This document shows, piece by piece, positions 18,803 to 27,552 of a stretch of DNA of 37,371 bases (positions are counted from its first letter, which is position 1; each line of letters begins with the position of its first letter). The position numbers were made by a program, and so were the translations under genes. This DNA comes from Campylobacteraceae bacterium (GTDB lineage Bacteria > Campylobacterota > Campylobacteria > Campylobacterales > Sulfurospirillaceae), in the NCBI GenBank assembly GCA_026988975.1, contig JALSKH010000186.1, positions 1 to 37,371 on the forward strand, given 5' to 3'. The notes below the pieces were generated by a model. It was not told the DNA's origin, did not search any database, and saw only the letters and a list, made by a program, of their open reading frames with translations.

Positions 18803-19438
18803 ATGATTAATGCAACTATTTTAAATATAGCAGATTTTATTGGTATTGCTTCTTTTGCTTTGAGTGGATTTTATGTGGCTACAAAGGATAGACTGGATCT
18901 TCTTGGTATCTTTATAGCCTCTTTTTTGACAGCTCTTGGAGGTGGTGTGGTTAGAGATATAATAGTTTCAAGAGATATAATAGTTTCAAAAGTGCCATTT
19001 ATATTTGTTGACTTGTACCCTATACTTATAGTTGTTATAGTTCTCTTTTTTGCTATATTTTTAAAACTGCATAAAAAAGATAGCATAAAAAATAGTAAAT
19101 ATCTGGTTTTGTGCGACTCTATAGGACTTATCTCTTTTTCTATCTCTGGAGCTTTAGTTGGTGTAAGTTCTGGATTTAATTTTTTTGGAGTTTCACTTTT
19201 GGCAGTCATCACAGCGGTTGGTGGGGGTGTGATGAGAGATATGTTGTTAAATAAAATTCCAATGCTTTTAGTAAGTGAGCTATATGGAACTATTGCTCTG
19301 TTTATTGGTGGCATAGTTTTTGTGCTAAATCATTATGAAAATATCAATCTATTTTCTATTTCCTCCGTTTTTGTATTTGGCTTGATATTTAGGCTTTTGG
19401 CATACAATAAAAAGTGGCATTTACCCCATCTTGACTAA
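18803..19438 (+). CDS. TRIC-family (UPF0126) cation channel-like membrane protein
   Basis: Two half-repeats with GGGVVRD and GGGVMRDMLLNKIPMLL motifs. Confidence 0.88.
   Translation: MINATILNIADFIGIASFALSGFYVATKDRLDLLGIFIASFLTALGGGVVRDIIVSRDIIVSKVPFIFVDLYPILIVVIVLFFAIFLKLHKKDSIKNSKYLVLCDSIGLISFSISGALVGVSSGFNFFGVSLLAVITAVGGGVMRDMLLNKIPMLLVSELYGTIALFIGGIVFVLNHYENINLFSISSVFVFGLIFRLLAYNKKWHLPHLD
18953..18988 (+). repeat. Exact 18-bp tandem duplication inside the TRIC CDS
   Basis: agagatataatagtttca x2 (18953-18970, 18971-18988), encoding RDIIVS-RDIIVS. Confidence 0.97.
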
Positions 19439-19478
19439 GATTGGGTATAATTAGTGATAAAATTTAAGGATTAAAATC

Positions 19479-20663
19479 ATGTATGAAAAACTAGATAAAG
19501 ATTTCGTATTAAATACCTATGCGAGAAATTATGTGAATTTTAAGCAGGGTATAAATGCAACCTTGTATGATGAAAAAGGTAGAGATTATATAGATTTTAC
19601 TAGCGGCATAGGAGTCAGCAGTGTAGGGCATGGCAATGCAAGATTGGCAAATGCTATATGTGAACAGGCGAGAAATCTTATACATACTTCAAATCTCTTT
19701 TTGATAGAACCTCAGGCAAAACTTGCAAAAAAATTAGCCCAGCTTAGTGGTTTTGATATGGCTACATTTTTTGCAAACTCTGGAGCTGAGGCAAATGAGG
19801 GAGCTATCAAGATAGCCAGAAAATATGGTGAGAAGAATTTTGATAATAAAAAATACAAAATTATTACTTTAGAAAACTCATTTCACGGCAGAACCATCAC
19901 AACGGTAAAAGCAACAGGGCAAGAGAGTTTTCATAAAGCCGAATTTAGCCCATATCCAGATGGTTTTTCGTTTGATAAAAATATAAAAACTATCTATGAG
20001 AGCATTGATGATGAAACTATAGCTGTGATGATAGAGCTTGTTCAAGGTGAGGGTGGTGTAGAGCCGTTTGATAAAAAAGAGATACAGGAGTTGGCAAAAT
20101 TTTTAAAAGAGAAGGGCTTACTGCTTATCGTTGATGAAGTTCAAACAGGCATCTACAGAAGCGGTGAATTTTTGGCAACAAATCTATATGAAATAGAGCC
20201 TGACATCATCACTTTAGCAAAAGGTTTGGCTGGTGGAGTTCCTATAGGAGCGGTGATGACGACTCATAAAGATATATTTGAGCCAGGAGACCATGGAAGC
20301 ACTTTTGGGGGAAATTTCTTAAGTACAAGAGCTGGTATAGAGGTGTTGGATATACTTGAGAGTTATAAAAATAGTGGTTCATTAGATGAAACATTTTTAT
20401 ACTTTGAGGAGCAGTTAAGTGAGATTTGCTCTAACTATCCGCAGTTTTTTACAAAACATGTCGGGCTTGGTATGATGAGAGGATTTAGATGTAAAGACAG
20501 CGATACTTTGGCTAAAATCATCAAAGCATGTTTTAACGAGGGTCTTTTGGTACTAAGAGCAGGGAAAGATACTCTAAGAATGTTGCCACCTTTGACTATA
20601 AGCAAAGATGAGATAACTGAAGGATTCAAAAGGATGACAAGTGCGCTTGATTGGATCTCTTAG
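19479..20663 (+). CDS. argD: Acetylornithine aminotransferase-type class III PLP aminotransferase
   Basis: NSGAEANEGAIKIARKYG, SFHGRT, VDEVQTGIYRSG, ITLAKGLAGGVPIGAV, HGSTFGGN. Confidence 0.94.
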   Translation: MYEKLDKDFVLNTYARNYVNFKQGINATLYDEKGRDYIDFTSGIGVSSVGHGNARLANAICEQARNLIHTSNLFLIEPQAKLAKKLAQLSGFDMATFFANSGAEANEGAIKIARKYGEKNFDNKKYKIITLENSFHGRTITTVKATGQESFHKAEFSPYPDGFSFDKNIKTIYESIDDETIAVMIELVQGEGGVEPFDKKEIQELAKFLKEKGLLLIVDEVQTGIYRSGEFLATNLYEIEPDIITLAKGLAGGVPIGAVMTTHKDIFEPGDHGSTFGGNFLSTRAGIEVLDILESYKNSGSLDETFLYFEEQLSEICSNYPQFFTKHVGLGMMRGFRCKDSDTLAKIIKACFNEGLLVLRAGKDTLRMLPPLTISKDEITEGFKRMTSALDWIS

Positions 20664-21819
20664 TCTGCTTGCTGCTCTTTTTGCCTCTTTTGCGTTTGCT
20701 GACAATGCTACTCTTTTATCGGGTTTAAAACAAAATATACTCAAAAATGAAAAAACAACAAATGAGTTAAACAGTGATAACTTGGAAAAGAGTTGGATAA
20801 ATAGTATAGTCGGCTCATTTAGCTACAACAACAGTGATGCGGGCATGAGAAGAGAAGAGACAAATACCCTCTCTATAACCATGAATCAGCCTATATTTAA
20901 GAGTGGGGGTATATATTATGCTATAAAGTATGCTGATGCAAACAGGGACTTTCTTAGGATTGCTACTCGCTTTACCAAACAGACAGAGATAAAAACTATA
21001 CTATCATCTCTATATAACCTAAAAAAACTAGATCTTCAAATCCAAAAAGAGAAGTATCTCATAAAAAATGCAAAGATAGATATACTTAGAAAAAAAGAGC
21101 AGTATAAAAGCGGTTTTTTAGATAGTAGTTTTTTAAATCAGGCTATACTAAGTGAGAGCTCACTTCAAAGAGCATTGCTAGATATGTATTCAAGCAGACT
21201 TGAGCTTCTAAAGGTTTTCAAAACTTTCAGTGATGCTGATATGGAGAATGTTAAATTGCCAAAATTTAGCCTGATAGACAAGTCGGCTTATCTAAAAAAG
21301 TCCTTGGTTTTACAGCAGAAAAAGAGTGAAATAGTAAAAAATAACTATCTGAAAAAGATGACAATTTCAAGCTATTTGCCAACACTGTCGTTTAATGCCG
21401 GATTTTTTGATAGTTATGATTTTGGAGCAAAAAGATACAGTTCGTTTGGACTTAAGATAAGTATGCCACTTATCGATCTGAACCGAGGCAGAACCATAGA
21501 GATAAAAAGATTGGAGTATCTAAAGTCCAAACTTGAGTATCAAGATAAAAAACGAGATGAGCAAAAGAGTTTTGAGCTAGCAGTTGAAAAGATAAAGATA
21601 CTTAAAAAGAAGATAGCTTTGACGCAAGAGGATTTAAAGTTGTATGATTCTTTACTTAATTCTACAAAAGATTCATATAAAGCCGGTGAAAAGACCATAT
21701 ACGATATCCAAACTTTAGAAAATTCTAAAAATACAATGGCACTTGATGTTAAGATTTTTAAAATTCAAATCCAGTTATCCTTATTGGATTTATATGCGAA
21801 GATGAATGGTAAAATTTAG
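20641..21819 (+). CDS. TolC-family outer-membrane efflux-like protein
   Basis: GTG start inside the 3' end of argD. Signal peptide (SLSLLAALFASFAFA) and two coiled-coil/OEP repeats ending KAGEKTIYDIQTLENSKN. Confidence 0.82.
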   Translation: MRLIGSLSLLAALFASFAFADNATLLSGLKQNILKNEKTTNELNSDNLEKSWINSIVGSFSYNNSDAGMRREETNTLSITMNQPIFKSGGIYYAIKYADANRDFLRIATRFTKQTEIKTILSSLYNLKKLDLQIQKEKYLIKNAKIDILRKKEQYKSGFLDSSFLNQAILSESSLQRALLDMYSSRLELLKVFKTFSDADMENVKLPKFSLIDKSAYLKKSLVLQQKKSEIVKNNYLKKMTISSYLPTLSFNAGFFDSYDFGAKRYSSFGLKISMPLIDLNRGRTIEIKRLEYLKSKLEYQDKKRDEQKSFELAVEKIKILKKKIALTQEDLKLYDSLLNSTKDSYKAGEKTIYDIQTLENSKNTMALDVKIFKIQIQLSLLDLYAKMNGKI

Positions 21820-22828
21820 CTCCTATATGCAAGATTGGCTTTATGGTCAAGATGGATACTATCATACTCACAAAGAGATAGGAAAAAAAGGAGATTTTTA
21901 CACCGCTGTGAGTAGTAGCATGTTCTTTGGTGGCTCCATTGCAAAAAGGCTGATATCTACTATCTCAAGCGGTTTTTTAAGCTCTACATGTAGCGTCGTA
22001 GAGATAGGCGCACACAGGGGATATCTTCTAGCAGATATGGTGCAGTTTATATATACTTTGGAACCAAAACTGCTTGAGAGTTTGAAGTTTGTCATAGTTG
22101 AGCCTTTTGAGCAAAATAGAAAGGCTCAGATAGAGTATTTTTATGACTCTTTTGGTGACGCTGTAAAGATATCTCATGTTGATTCACTTAAAGAGTTGAG
22201 ATGCGAAGAAGCTTTTTTTGTAGCAAATGAGATTTTTGATGCTTTTGCTTGTGAAGTGGTAAAAGATGGAAAAATGTTAGTTATTGAGAATGAAAATTTA
22301 AAATTTATAGAAATGGATGAAATAACTAACAATTTATCAAAAAGTTATGATATACACAAAGGTGAAATCCCAATAGGCTATGAAGAGTTTGCAAAAGATA
22401 TGTCTCAAAGTTCTCGAAGATTTGAATTTGTAACATTTGATTATGGGGATAGATATGCTAGGGGTGATTTTTCTCTAAGAGTTTATCATAAGCATAGCGT
22501 TTATCCATTTTTCTCTTTAACAAACTTTGCAAAAGATACAAAGACGGAAAAAAGTTTCAAAGATTTTTATAAAAAAAGTGATATTACTTATGATCTGAAT
22601 TTTGATTATCTTATCAAAGCATATGAGAAAAGTGGAGTAAAATTGGAGCTATTTTCAAGTCAATTCTCCGCACTTGTAAATTTTGGATTAACCGAACTGT
22701 TAGAGTTGTTAGAAAAAAACTCAACAAAAGAAGCATACGAAAGAGAGATAAACAAAGTAAAAATCCTAATAGACCCAACAATGATGGGAGAGAGATTTAA
22801 GATGGCATGTTTTAGAAAACAAGGTTAA
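21806..22828 (+). CDS. MidA/NDUFAF7-like SAM-dependent methyltransferase
   Basis: GDFYTAVSSSMFFGGSIA, VVEIGAHRGYLLADM, VIVEPFEQNRKAQ, FFVANEIFDAFACEVV. Confidence 0.83.
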   Translation: MVKFSSYMQDWLYGQDGYYHTHKEIGKKGDFYTAVSSSMFFGGSIAKRLISTISSGFLSSTCSVVEIGAHRGYLLADMVQFIYTLEPKLLESLKFVIVEPFEQNRKAQIEYFYDSFGDAVKISHVDSLKELRCEEAFFVANEIFDAFACEVVKDGKMLVIENENLKFIEMDEITNNLSKSYDIHKGEIPIGYEEFAKDMSQSSRRFEFVTFDYGDRYARGDFSLRVYHKHSVYPFFSLTNFAKDTKTEKSFKDFYKKSDITYDLNFDYLIKAYEKSGVKLELFSSQFSALVNFGLTELLELLEKNSTKEAYEREINKVKILIDPTMMGERFKMACFRKQG

Positions 22829-22854
22829 TTTAAAAGCTGAGTTTGCCTTGTTTT
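22816..22854 (+). terminator. Terminator-like hairpin whose arms lie in the 3' codons of both convergent CDSs
   Basis: AAAACAAGG / CCTTGTTTT (9-bp perfect stem, 21-nt loop containing both stops), followed on + by gattttt. Confidence 0.5.
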
Positions 22855-23207
22855 GATTTTTCACTTTTTATGTAAGCAACGGCTATTGCAAATCCATCTT
22901 CGTGTGTTATAGAAAGATCTAACTCTGTTATGTCAAACTCTTGTATCAAATGCTTGGAGAGTTTAAAATATGGTCTGTTTTTTTCATCTTTGAAGATTTT
23001 TATATCAAAAAAGCTACATTTTTTGCTGATGCCCAGACCCAGAGCCTTTGAGATTGCCTCTTTTGATGCCCAGAAGCCTGCTAATGTATTTATACTTTTT
23101 GCCAGAGCTATCTCATCTTGGCAGAGAAATTTTGTGAGCGCTTTGTCTCCAAAACGCTCCGTAAATCTCTTTATTCTGTCGATTTTTACTAAATCAACCC
23201 CTATCAT
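22830..23207 (-). CDS. acpS: Holo-[acyl-carrier-protein] synthase
   Basis: MIGVDLVKIDRIKRF..., FWASKEAISKALGLGI, LSITHEDGFAIAVA. Confidence 0.95.
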   Translation of the reverse strand: MIGVDLVKIDRIKRFTERFGDKALTKFLCQDEIALAKSINTLAGFWASKEAISKALGLGISKKCSFFDIKIFKDEKNRPYFKLSKHLIQEFDITELDLSITHEDGFAIAVAYIKSEKSKQGKLSF

Positions 23208-23740
23208 TGAACCACAAAATCGGTGAAGAAGATATTTTTTATCTGACCGTCTGTTAGGACATTGTTTATTTTGCTGACAATTTCATCTTTTAATCTGCTT
23301 TTACCTTTCATCGTACTCACCTCTTCAAAAGTCTTTGAAGATAAAACTCTTATGATTATATCTCTGATAAGAGGTTTTTTCTTGTCTAGTTCAGCTGAGA
23401 GTTCAGGTTTGTCCAGCTCTAGATTTATAGTTGTTTTGAGAAATCTGCTGCCATTTTCACTAAGAAGATTTACGATAAATTGACTCATAGGATACATCGG
23501 TCCCACAGTCAGATAGTCCGTATCTCTTTTAGTTATTCTTTTGGCTGGCATGCTTTTTGTCTGCTTTTGTGCAGTTGCATCAGTTGCAGCCGCTTCATCT
23601 GAACCACTTAGTAAAAAATATGCAACTAATCCACCACCAATCAACAATATAACAAGTAGAACTATCACGATGATGAGCACCATATTTCCACCGGATTTTT
23701 TCTCTACTACCTCTTCTTCATCACTCTTTTTATCTGCCAT
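23204..23740 (-). CDS. fliL: Flagellar basal body-associated protein FliL
   Basis: Single TM then MYPMSQFIVNLLSENGSRFLKTTINLELD...LIRDIIIRVLSSKTFEEV...VLTDGQIKNIFFTDFVVQ. Confidence 0.94.
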   Translation of the reverse strand: MADKKSDEEEVVEKKSGGNMVLIIVIVLLVILLIGGGLVAYFLLSGSDEAAATDATAQKQTKSMPAKRITKRDTDYLTVGPMYPMSQFIVNLLSENGSRFLKTTINLELDKPELSAELDKKKPLIRDIIIRVLSSKTFEEVSTMKGKSRLKDEIVSKINNVLTDGQIKNIFFTDFVVQ

Positions 23741-23822
23741 TTGTGGCTCCTTTTAAATTAGTCATCAACTATATATCGTTTATTTTGTCAAAAATTTTAC
23801 CAAAAGTTAGATAAAGGTCTCA

Positions 23823-25172
23823 TTACATCCACTCTATGAGCTTTGGTACTTCATCAATGTTATAGCATTTTATACCGTTTATCTCTTCAAGTGGCAAAGT
23901 TGGAACTATAGCTTTTTTAAAATTTTGTGATTTTGCCTCTTTTAATCTCAAGTCAAGATTGTAAACATCTCTTATATCGCCGATGAGGCTAACTTCTCCT
24001 AAAAACAGAGTATCTTTGCTCAGTGGTCTATCTCTATAACTGCTTATTATCGCTGCAATGATAGCTAAATCAGCAGCAGTTTCACTTATCTTGATGCCCC
24101 CAGCTATATTGATAAATACATCATATTGATTAAAAGGCAAGTCTAATTTTCGCTCCAGCAACGCCAAAAGCATTGTGAGTCTGTTAAGTTCATAACCTGT
24201 TGCACTTCTTTTAGGATTTGGGTAGCCACTTTCGCTGACAAGTGCTTGAACTTCTAGTATGATTGGGCGAGAGCCCTCCATCACAACTGTTGTGGCCGAA
24301 CCGGCTTGTGCTTTTCCTCTTGTGAAAAATTTTCTAGATATATCTTTTGCACTCACCAATCCTCTTTTTGTCATCTCAAAGATTCCAACTTCACTTGTAG
24401 AGCCAAAACGATTTTTAAATCCCCTTAAAAGTCTCATCTCTCTTGATGAATCTCCCTCAAAGTATAGCACAGTATCGACCATATGCTCTAGCACCCTAGG
24501 ACCGGCAATGGAGCCATCTTTTGTGATGTGTCCTATGATAAATATGGCAACAGAGTTCTCTTTTGCATATCTCATCAGCTCAAATGTAATCTCTCTTACT
24601 TGCGATACACTTCCCGGCGCTGCGGTTAGTTTGTCGCTATAAATCGTCTGTATGGAGTCGATTATAAGCATATCAAAATGATTTTTGCCTAATTCACCAA
24701 ATATAATGTCAAGTTTTATCTCTGAGAGTAAAAACAGATTGTCGCTGTTGCTTTGGAGTCTGTCGGAGCGAAGTTTGATCTGACTTGCCGACTCTTCTGC
24801 ACTTACATAGAGAACTTTTTTCTCTTGTTGGGCTAGATTTCCCGCGATTTTTAGCATCAAGGTCGATTTTCCAACCCCTGGGCTTCCTCCTACTAAAACT
24901 AAACTGCCATTTACTATGCCACCGCCCAAAACCAAGTCTAGTTCGCTGTCTCCGGTTGAAAATCTTTCAACCCTTTCATGCTCAACTTTGGTTATGGGAA
25001 TTGCACCGGTATAATCTTTTTTGATGCTATTTGTCTCTTTTAAGACTTCAATTTGTTTAGAATTTAACTCCAAAAATTGATCCCAGGCTCCACAGTTTGG
25101 ACATTTACCTAGCCATTTACTACTTTGGTGTCCGCAAGCTTGACACTCAAAAAGTGTTTTAACCTTCGCCAT
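23823..25172 (-). CDS. radA: DNA repair protein RadA
   Basis: Zinc finger CQACGHQSSKWLGKCPNCGAW, GGSPGVGKSTL, KNRFG motif, Lon-like C-terminal domain. Confidence 0.97.
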   Translation of the reverse strand: MAKVKTLFECQACGHQSSKWLGKCPNCGAWDQFLELNSKQIEVLKETNSIKKDYTGAIPITKVEHERVERFSTGDSELDLVLGGGIVNGSLVLVGGSPGVGKSTLMLKIAGNLAQQEKKVLYVSAEESASQIKLRSDRLQSNSDNLFLLSEIKLDIIFGELGKNHFDMLIIDSIQTIYSDKLTAAPGSVSQVREITFELMRYAKENSVAIFIIGHITKDGSIAGPRVLEHMVDTVLYFEGDSSREMRLLRGFKNRFGSTSEVGIFEMTKRGLVSAKDISRKFFTRGKAQAGSATTVVMEGSRPIILEVQALVSESGYPNPKRSATGYELNRLTMLLALLERKLDLPFNQYDVFINIAGGIKISETAADLAIIAAIISSYRDRPLSKDTLFLGEVSLIGDIRDVYNLDLRLKEAKSQNFKKAIVPTLPLEEINGIKCYNIDEVPKLIEWM

Positions 25173-26049
25173 GATTTTCTATAAATATTGAACTAAGAAT
25201 CGTGTCTATATACTCATCTGCATCAAAAGAGATAAGATCATCCTCTTTTTCACCAACACCGATATATAGTATAGGAAGTTGTAACTCTTTTGCTATAGCA
25301 AACAAAGAGCCACCTTTTGCTGTGCCATCTAGTTTTGTGATGATTATAGCATCTATACCTACTATCTCGTTAAATGCTTTTGCTTGATTTATGGCTGAAG
25401 TGCCTTGCGTTCCATCGAGTATAAGTATCTTTCGATTTGGTGCTCCCTCTTTTGCTTTGTCGCAAATCCTGACTATCTTTTTTAACTCATTTGAGAGGTT
25501 TGTTTGATTGTGTAGTCTTCCTGCAGTGTCTATGATGACATTGTCTATATTTTTAGCTTTTGCACTACTTATAGCATCGTATGCTACGGCTGATGGGTCA
25601 TGCCCTTGTTTTGTAGAGACTATCGGAACATCGATTTTGTTTGCCCACCTAGTCAATTGCTCTATCGCAGCAGCTCTAAAGGTATCTGACGCACCAAGAA
25701 GGACTTTTTTGCCTTCTTTTTTGTAGTTATTTGCAAGTTTTGCTATAGTGGTCGTCTTTCCAGCTCCGTTAACGCCTATAATTAACTCTACAAAAGGTTT
25801 TTCTGCCTCTAGGCTTTTTGGAATATCATATATAAAATATGATTTTAAAACCCTTTTTATATCCTTTTGTTCGACTAGATTCTGTGGAGGAAGGTAGTAT
25901 ATAATCTCTTCGACTAACTCATAGGGGATATCTGATTCTATCAAAATCTCCTCTAGCGTCTCTTTGTCAATTTTTTCTACTTTTTGAGGTAAGACCTCTT
26001 TTATAACGCCAAGCGTCTTGCTGAGACCTTTTTTGATAAATCCTATCAT
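25159..26049 (-). CDS. ftsY: Signal recognition particle receptor FtsY
   Basis: GVNGAGKTTTIAKLAN, DTFRAAAIEQL, DTAGRLHNQTNL, TKLDGTAKGG. Confidence 0.97.
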   Translation of the reverse strand: MIGFIKKGLSKTLGVIKEVLPQKVEKIDKETLEEILIESDIPYELVEEIIYYLPPQNLVEQKDIKRVLKSYFIYDIPKSLEAEKPFVELIIGVNGAGKTTTIAKLANNYKKEGKKVLLGASDTFRAAAIEQLTRWANKIDVPIVSTKQGHDPSAVAYDAISSAKAKNIDNVIIDTAGRLHNQTNLSNELKKIVRICDKAKEGAPNRKILILDGTQGTSAINQAKAFNEIVGIDAIIITKLDGTAKGGSLFAIAKELQLPILYIGVGEKEDDLISFDADEYIDTILSSIFIENHGEG

Positions 26050-26624
26050 TTTTTCAAAGCCTCTTGTATATCCGAATCTATCATCTCTTGAGGAATTGCT
26101 CCTAAATAGTGTGTTACATAATTTCCATTTTTATCGTACATTATCATAAATGGTATGCTCTCCACACCGCCAACAGCGGTTGCAAAATCCATATTTGCAG
26201 GTGAATTTGTGATAGTGTAATTGATAGTAAAAGAGTTGATAAAGTCTTTCAGTTCGTTGTTATCTTTGTTTGGTTCGATTAAAACTCCTATAATCTCTAG
26301 CTTATCTTTGTACTCTTCTTGAAGATTGTTTAAATGTGGTATCTCCGCCTTGCAAGGTGGGCACCATGTAGCAAAAAAATCAACAAGCACTATCTTCCCA
26401 TTTGCATTTGAAAATTTAAAACCTTTATCTGTTTTTGCTAGAGTGATTTTGTCTCCATTTACTGTTGTTAGGGTTATTTCATCAGATTTTTTATTTTGAA
26501 TATTTAGAGTTTTTTCTTGTTTTTGTGTAGTTTGGGTTTTCTCTCTCTTTTCATTATCCTTTTTTGAGCAAGCTACAAGTGTAAGAGCAAAGCTCAACAA
26601 TAAAACATATGAAATTTTTTTCAT
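26046..26624 (-). CDS. TlpA/ResA-like thioredoxin-fold lipoprotein
   Basis: Lipobox LTLVACSKK; VDFFATWCPPCKAEIPHL active site. Confidence 0.9.
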   Translation of the reverse strand: MKKISYVLLLSFALTLVACSKKDNEKREKTQTTQKQEKTLNIQNKKSDEITLTTVNGDKITLAKTDKGFKFSNANGKIVLVDFFATWCPPCKAEIPHLNNLQEEYKDKLEIIGVLIEPNKDNNELKDFINSFTINYTITNSPANMDFATAVGGVESIPFMIMYDKNGNYVTHYLGAIPQEMIDSDIQEALKK

Positions 26625-26680
26625 TATAAAGACCTTTTTGTAAAAAATAAGGTATCATTATATAAAAAATTTCCTTAAAA

Positions 26681-26946
26681 CTGACCTTACGCACTATAAA
26701 CACACCTAGGCAGAATGAGAAAGCATCATATGCGAGGCAGTTTACTTTTAGCGTAGCCGTAGCTACGGTAGAAGTGAACTAACGAAGCAGATGGTGCTTT
26801 ATCATTCTGTCCTTAGGATGATAAAATTTGCACCCTACTGCTGCGTCAGCATAGCTTCATAGTAGAATAACTACAATTTTGCTATACTTCCTTGCATTAG
26901 AGTGCAACTTTTATCACCTAGGTGTGCTTATAGTGTGTAAGGTCAG
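26681..26946. repeat. Structured inverted-repeat element A: 30-bp terminal inverted repeats enclosing two head-to-head hairpin units
   Basis: Arms 26681-26710 and 26917-26946 (28/30 complementary). Internal hairpin units 26711-26809 and 26811-26922 on opposite strands. Confidence 0.92.
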
Positions 26947-26961
26947 TTAAAAGCTAAAACA

Positions 26962-27552
26962 ATGAAACATATGAAATTTAAAAATAAAAATGAATTTAGA
27001 ACTTACTGTAAAAAAAGATTAAAAAGCGTGATGAATAAAAACAAGATAAAAAGAGATTTTTTGGCAAGAGAGAAAATCTTGGACTATATTGACGATGTAA
27101 AAGCTAAAAATATACTTTTATATATCTCTTTAGAGAGTGAAATAGATACAAAAAAGTTGCTTTTGCAACTCAGAAAAAGTAGAAAACAGACCATTTTTGT
27201 TCCATTTATGGAAGGTGTCAGTTTTAAAATGGTAAAATATAGGTTGCCTTTATATATAAAGAAATTTAATATAAAAGAGCCTAGAAATTCTTTTGCAATT
27301 AGCAAAAAGATAGATTTAGCTATCGTTCCAGTCCTAGGGGTGGATGGAGCATTTAGAAGAGTTGGTTTCGGAAAAGGGATGTATGATAGATTCTTTGAGT
27401 CCCTTGGATACAAACCAAAGATAGCATTTGTAGAGTTAACTGACTGTTTTACCTCTTTACATGTAGGAGAGTCACATGACATACAAGCAGATATATATAT
27501 AACCCCATATAAAACTAAAATCGTAAGGCGATTTACTAAGAGGGTCAGATGA
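26962..27552 (+). CDS. 5-formyltetrahydrofolate cyclo-ligase family protein
   Basis: AIVPVLGVDGAFRRVGFGKGMYDRFFE; N-terminal FRTYCKKRLKS. Confidence 0.9.
   Translation: MKHMKFKNKNEFRTYCKKRLKSVMNKNKIKRDFLAREKILDYIDDVKAKNILLYISLESEIDTKKLLLQLRKSRKQTIFVPFMEGVSFKMVKYRLPLYIKKFNIKEPRNSFAISKKIDLAIVPVLGVDGAFRRVGFGKGMYDRFFESLGYKPKIAFVELTDCFTSLHVGESHDIQADIYITPYKTKIVRRFTKRVR

Noticed and set aside
26681-26946. Insertion sequence or integron cassette
   Set aside because: No transposase or integrase ORF and no clear target-site duplication; internal sequence is non-coding hairpins. Kept only as a structured repeat.
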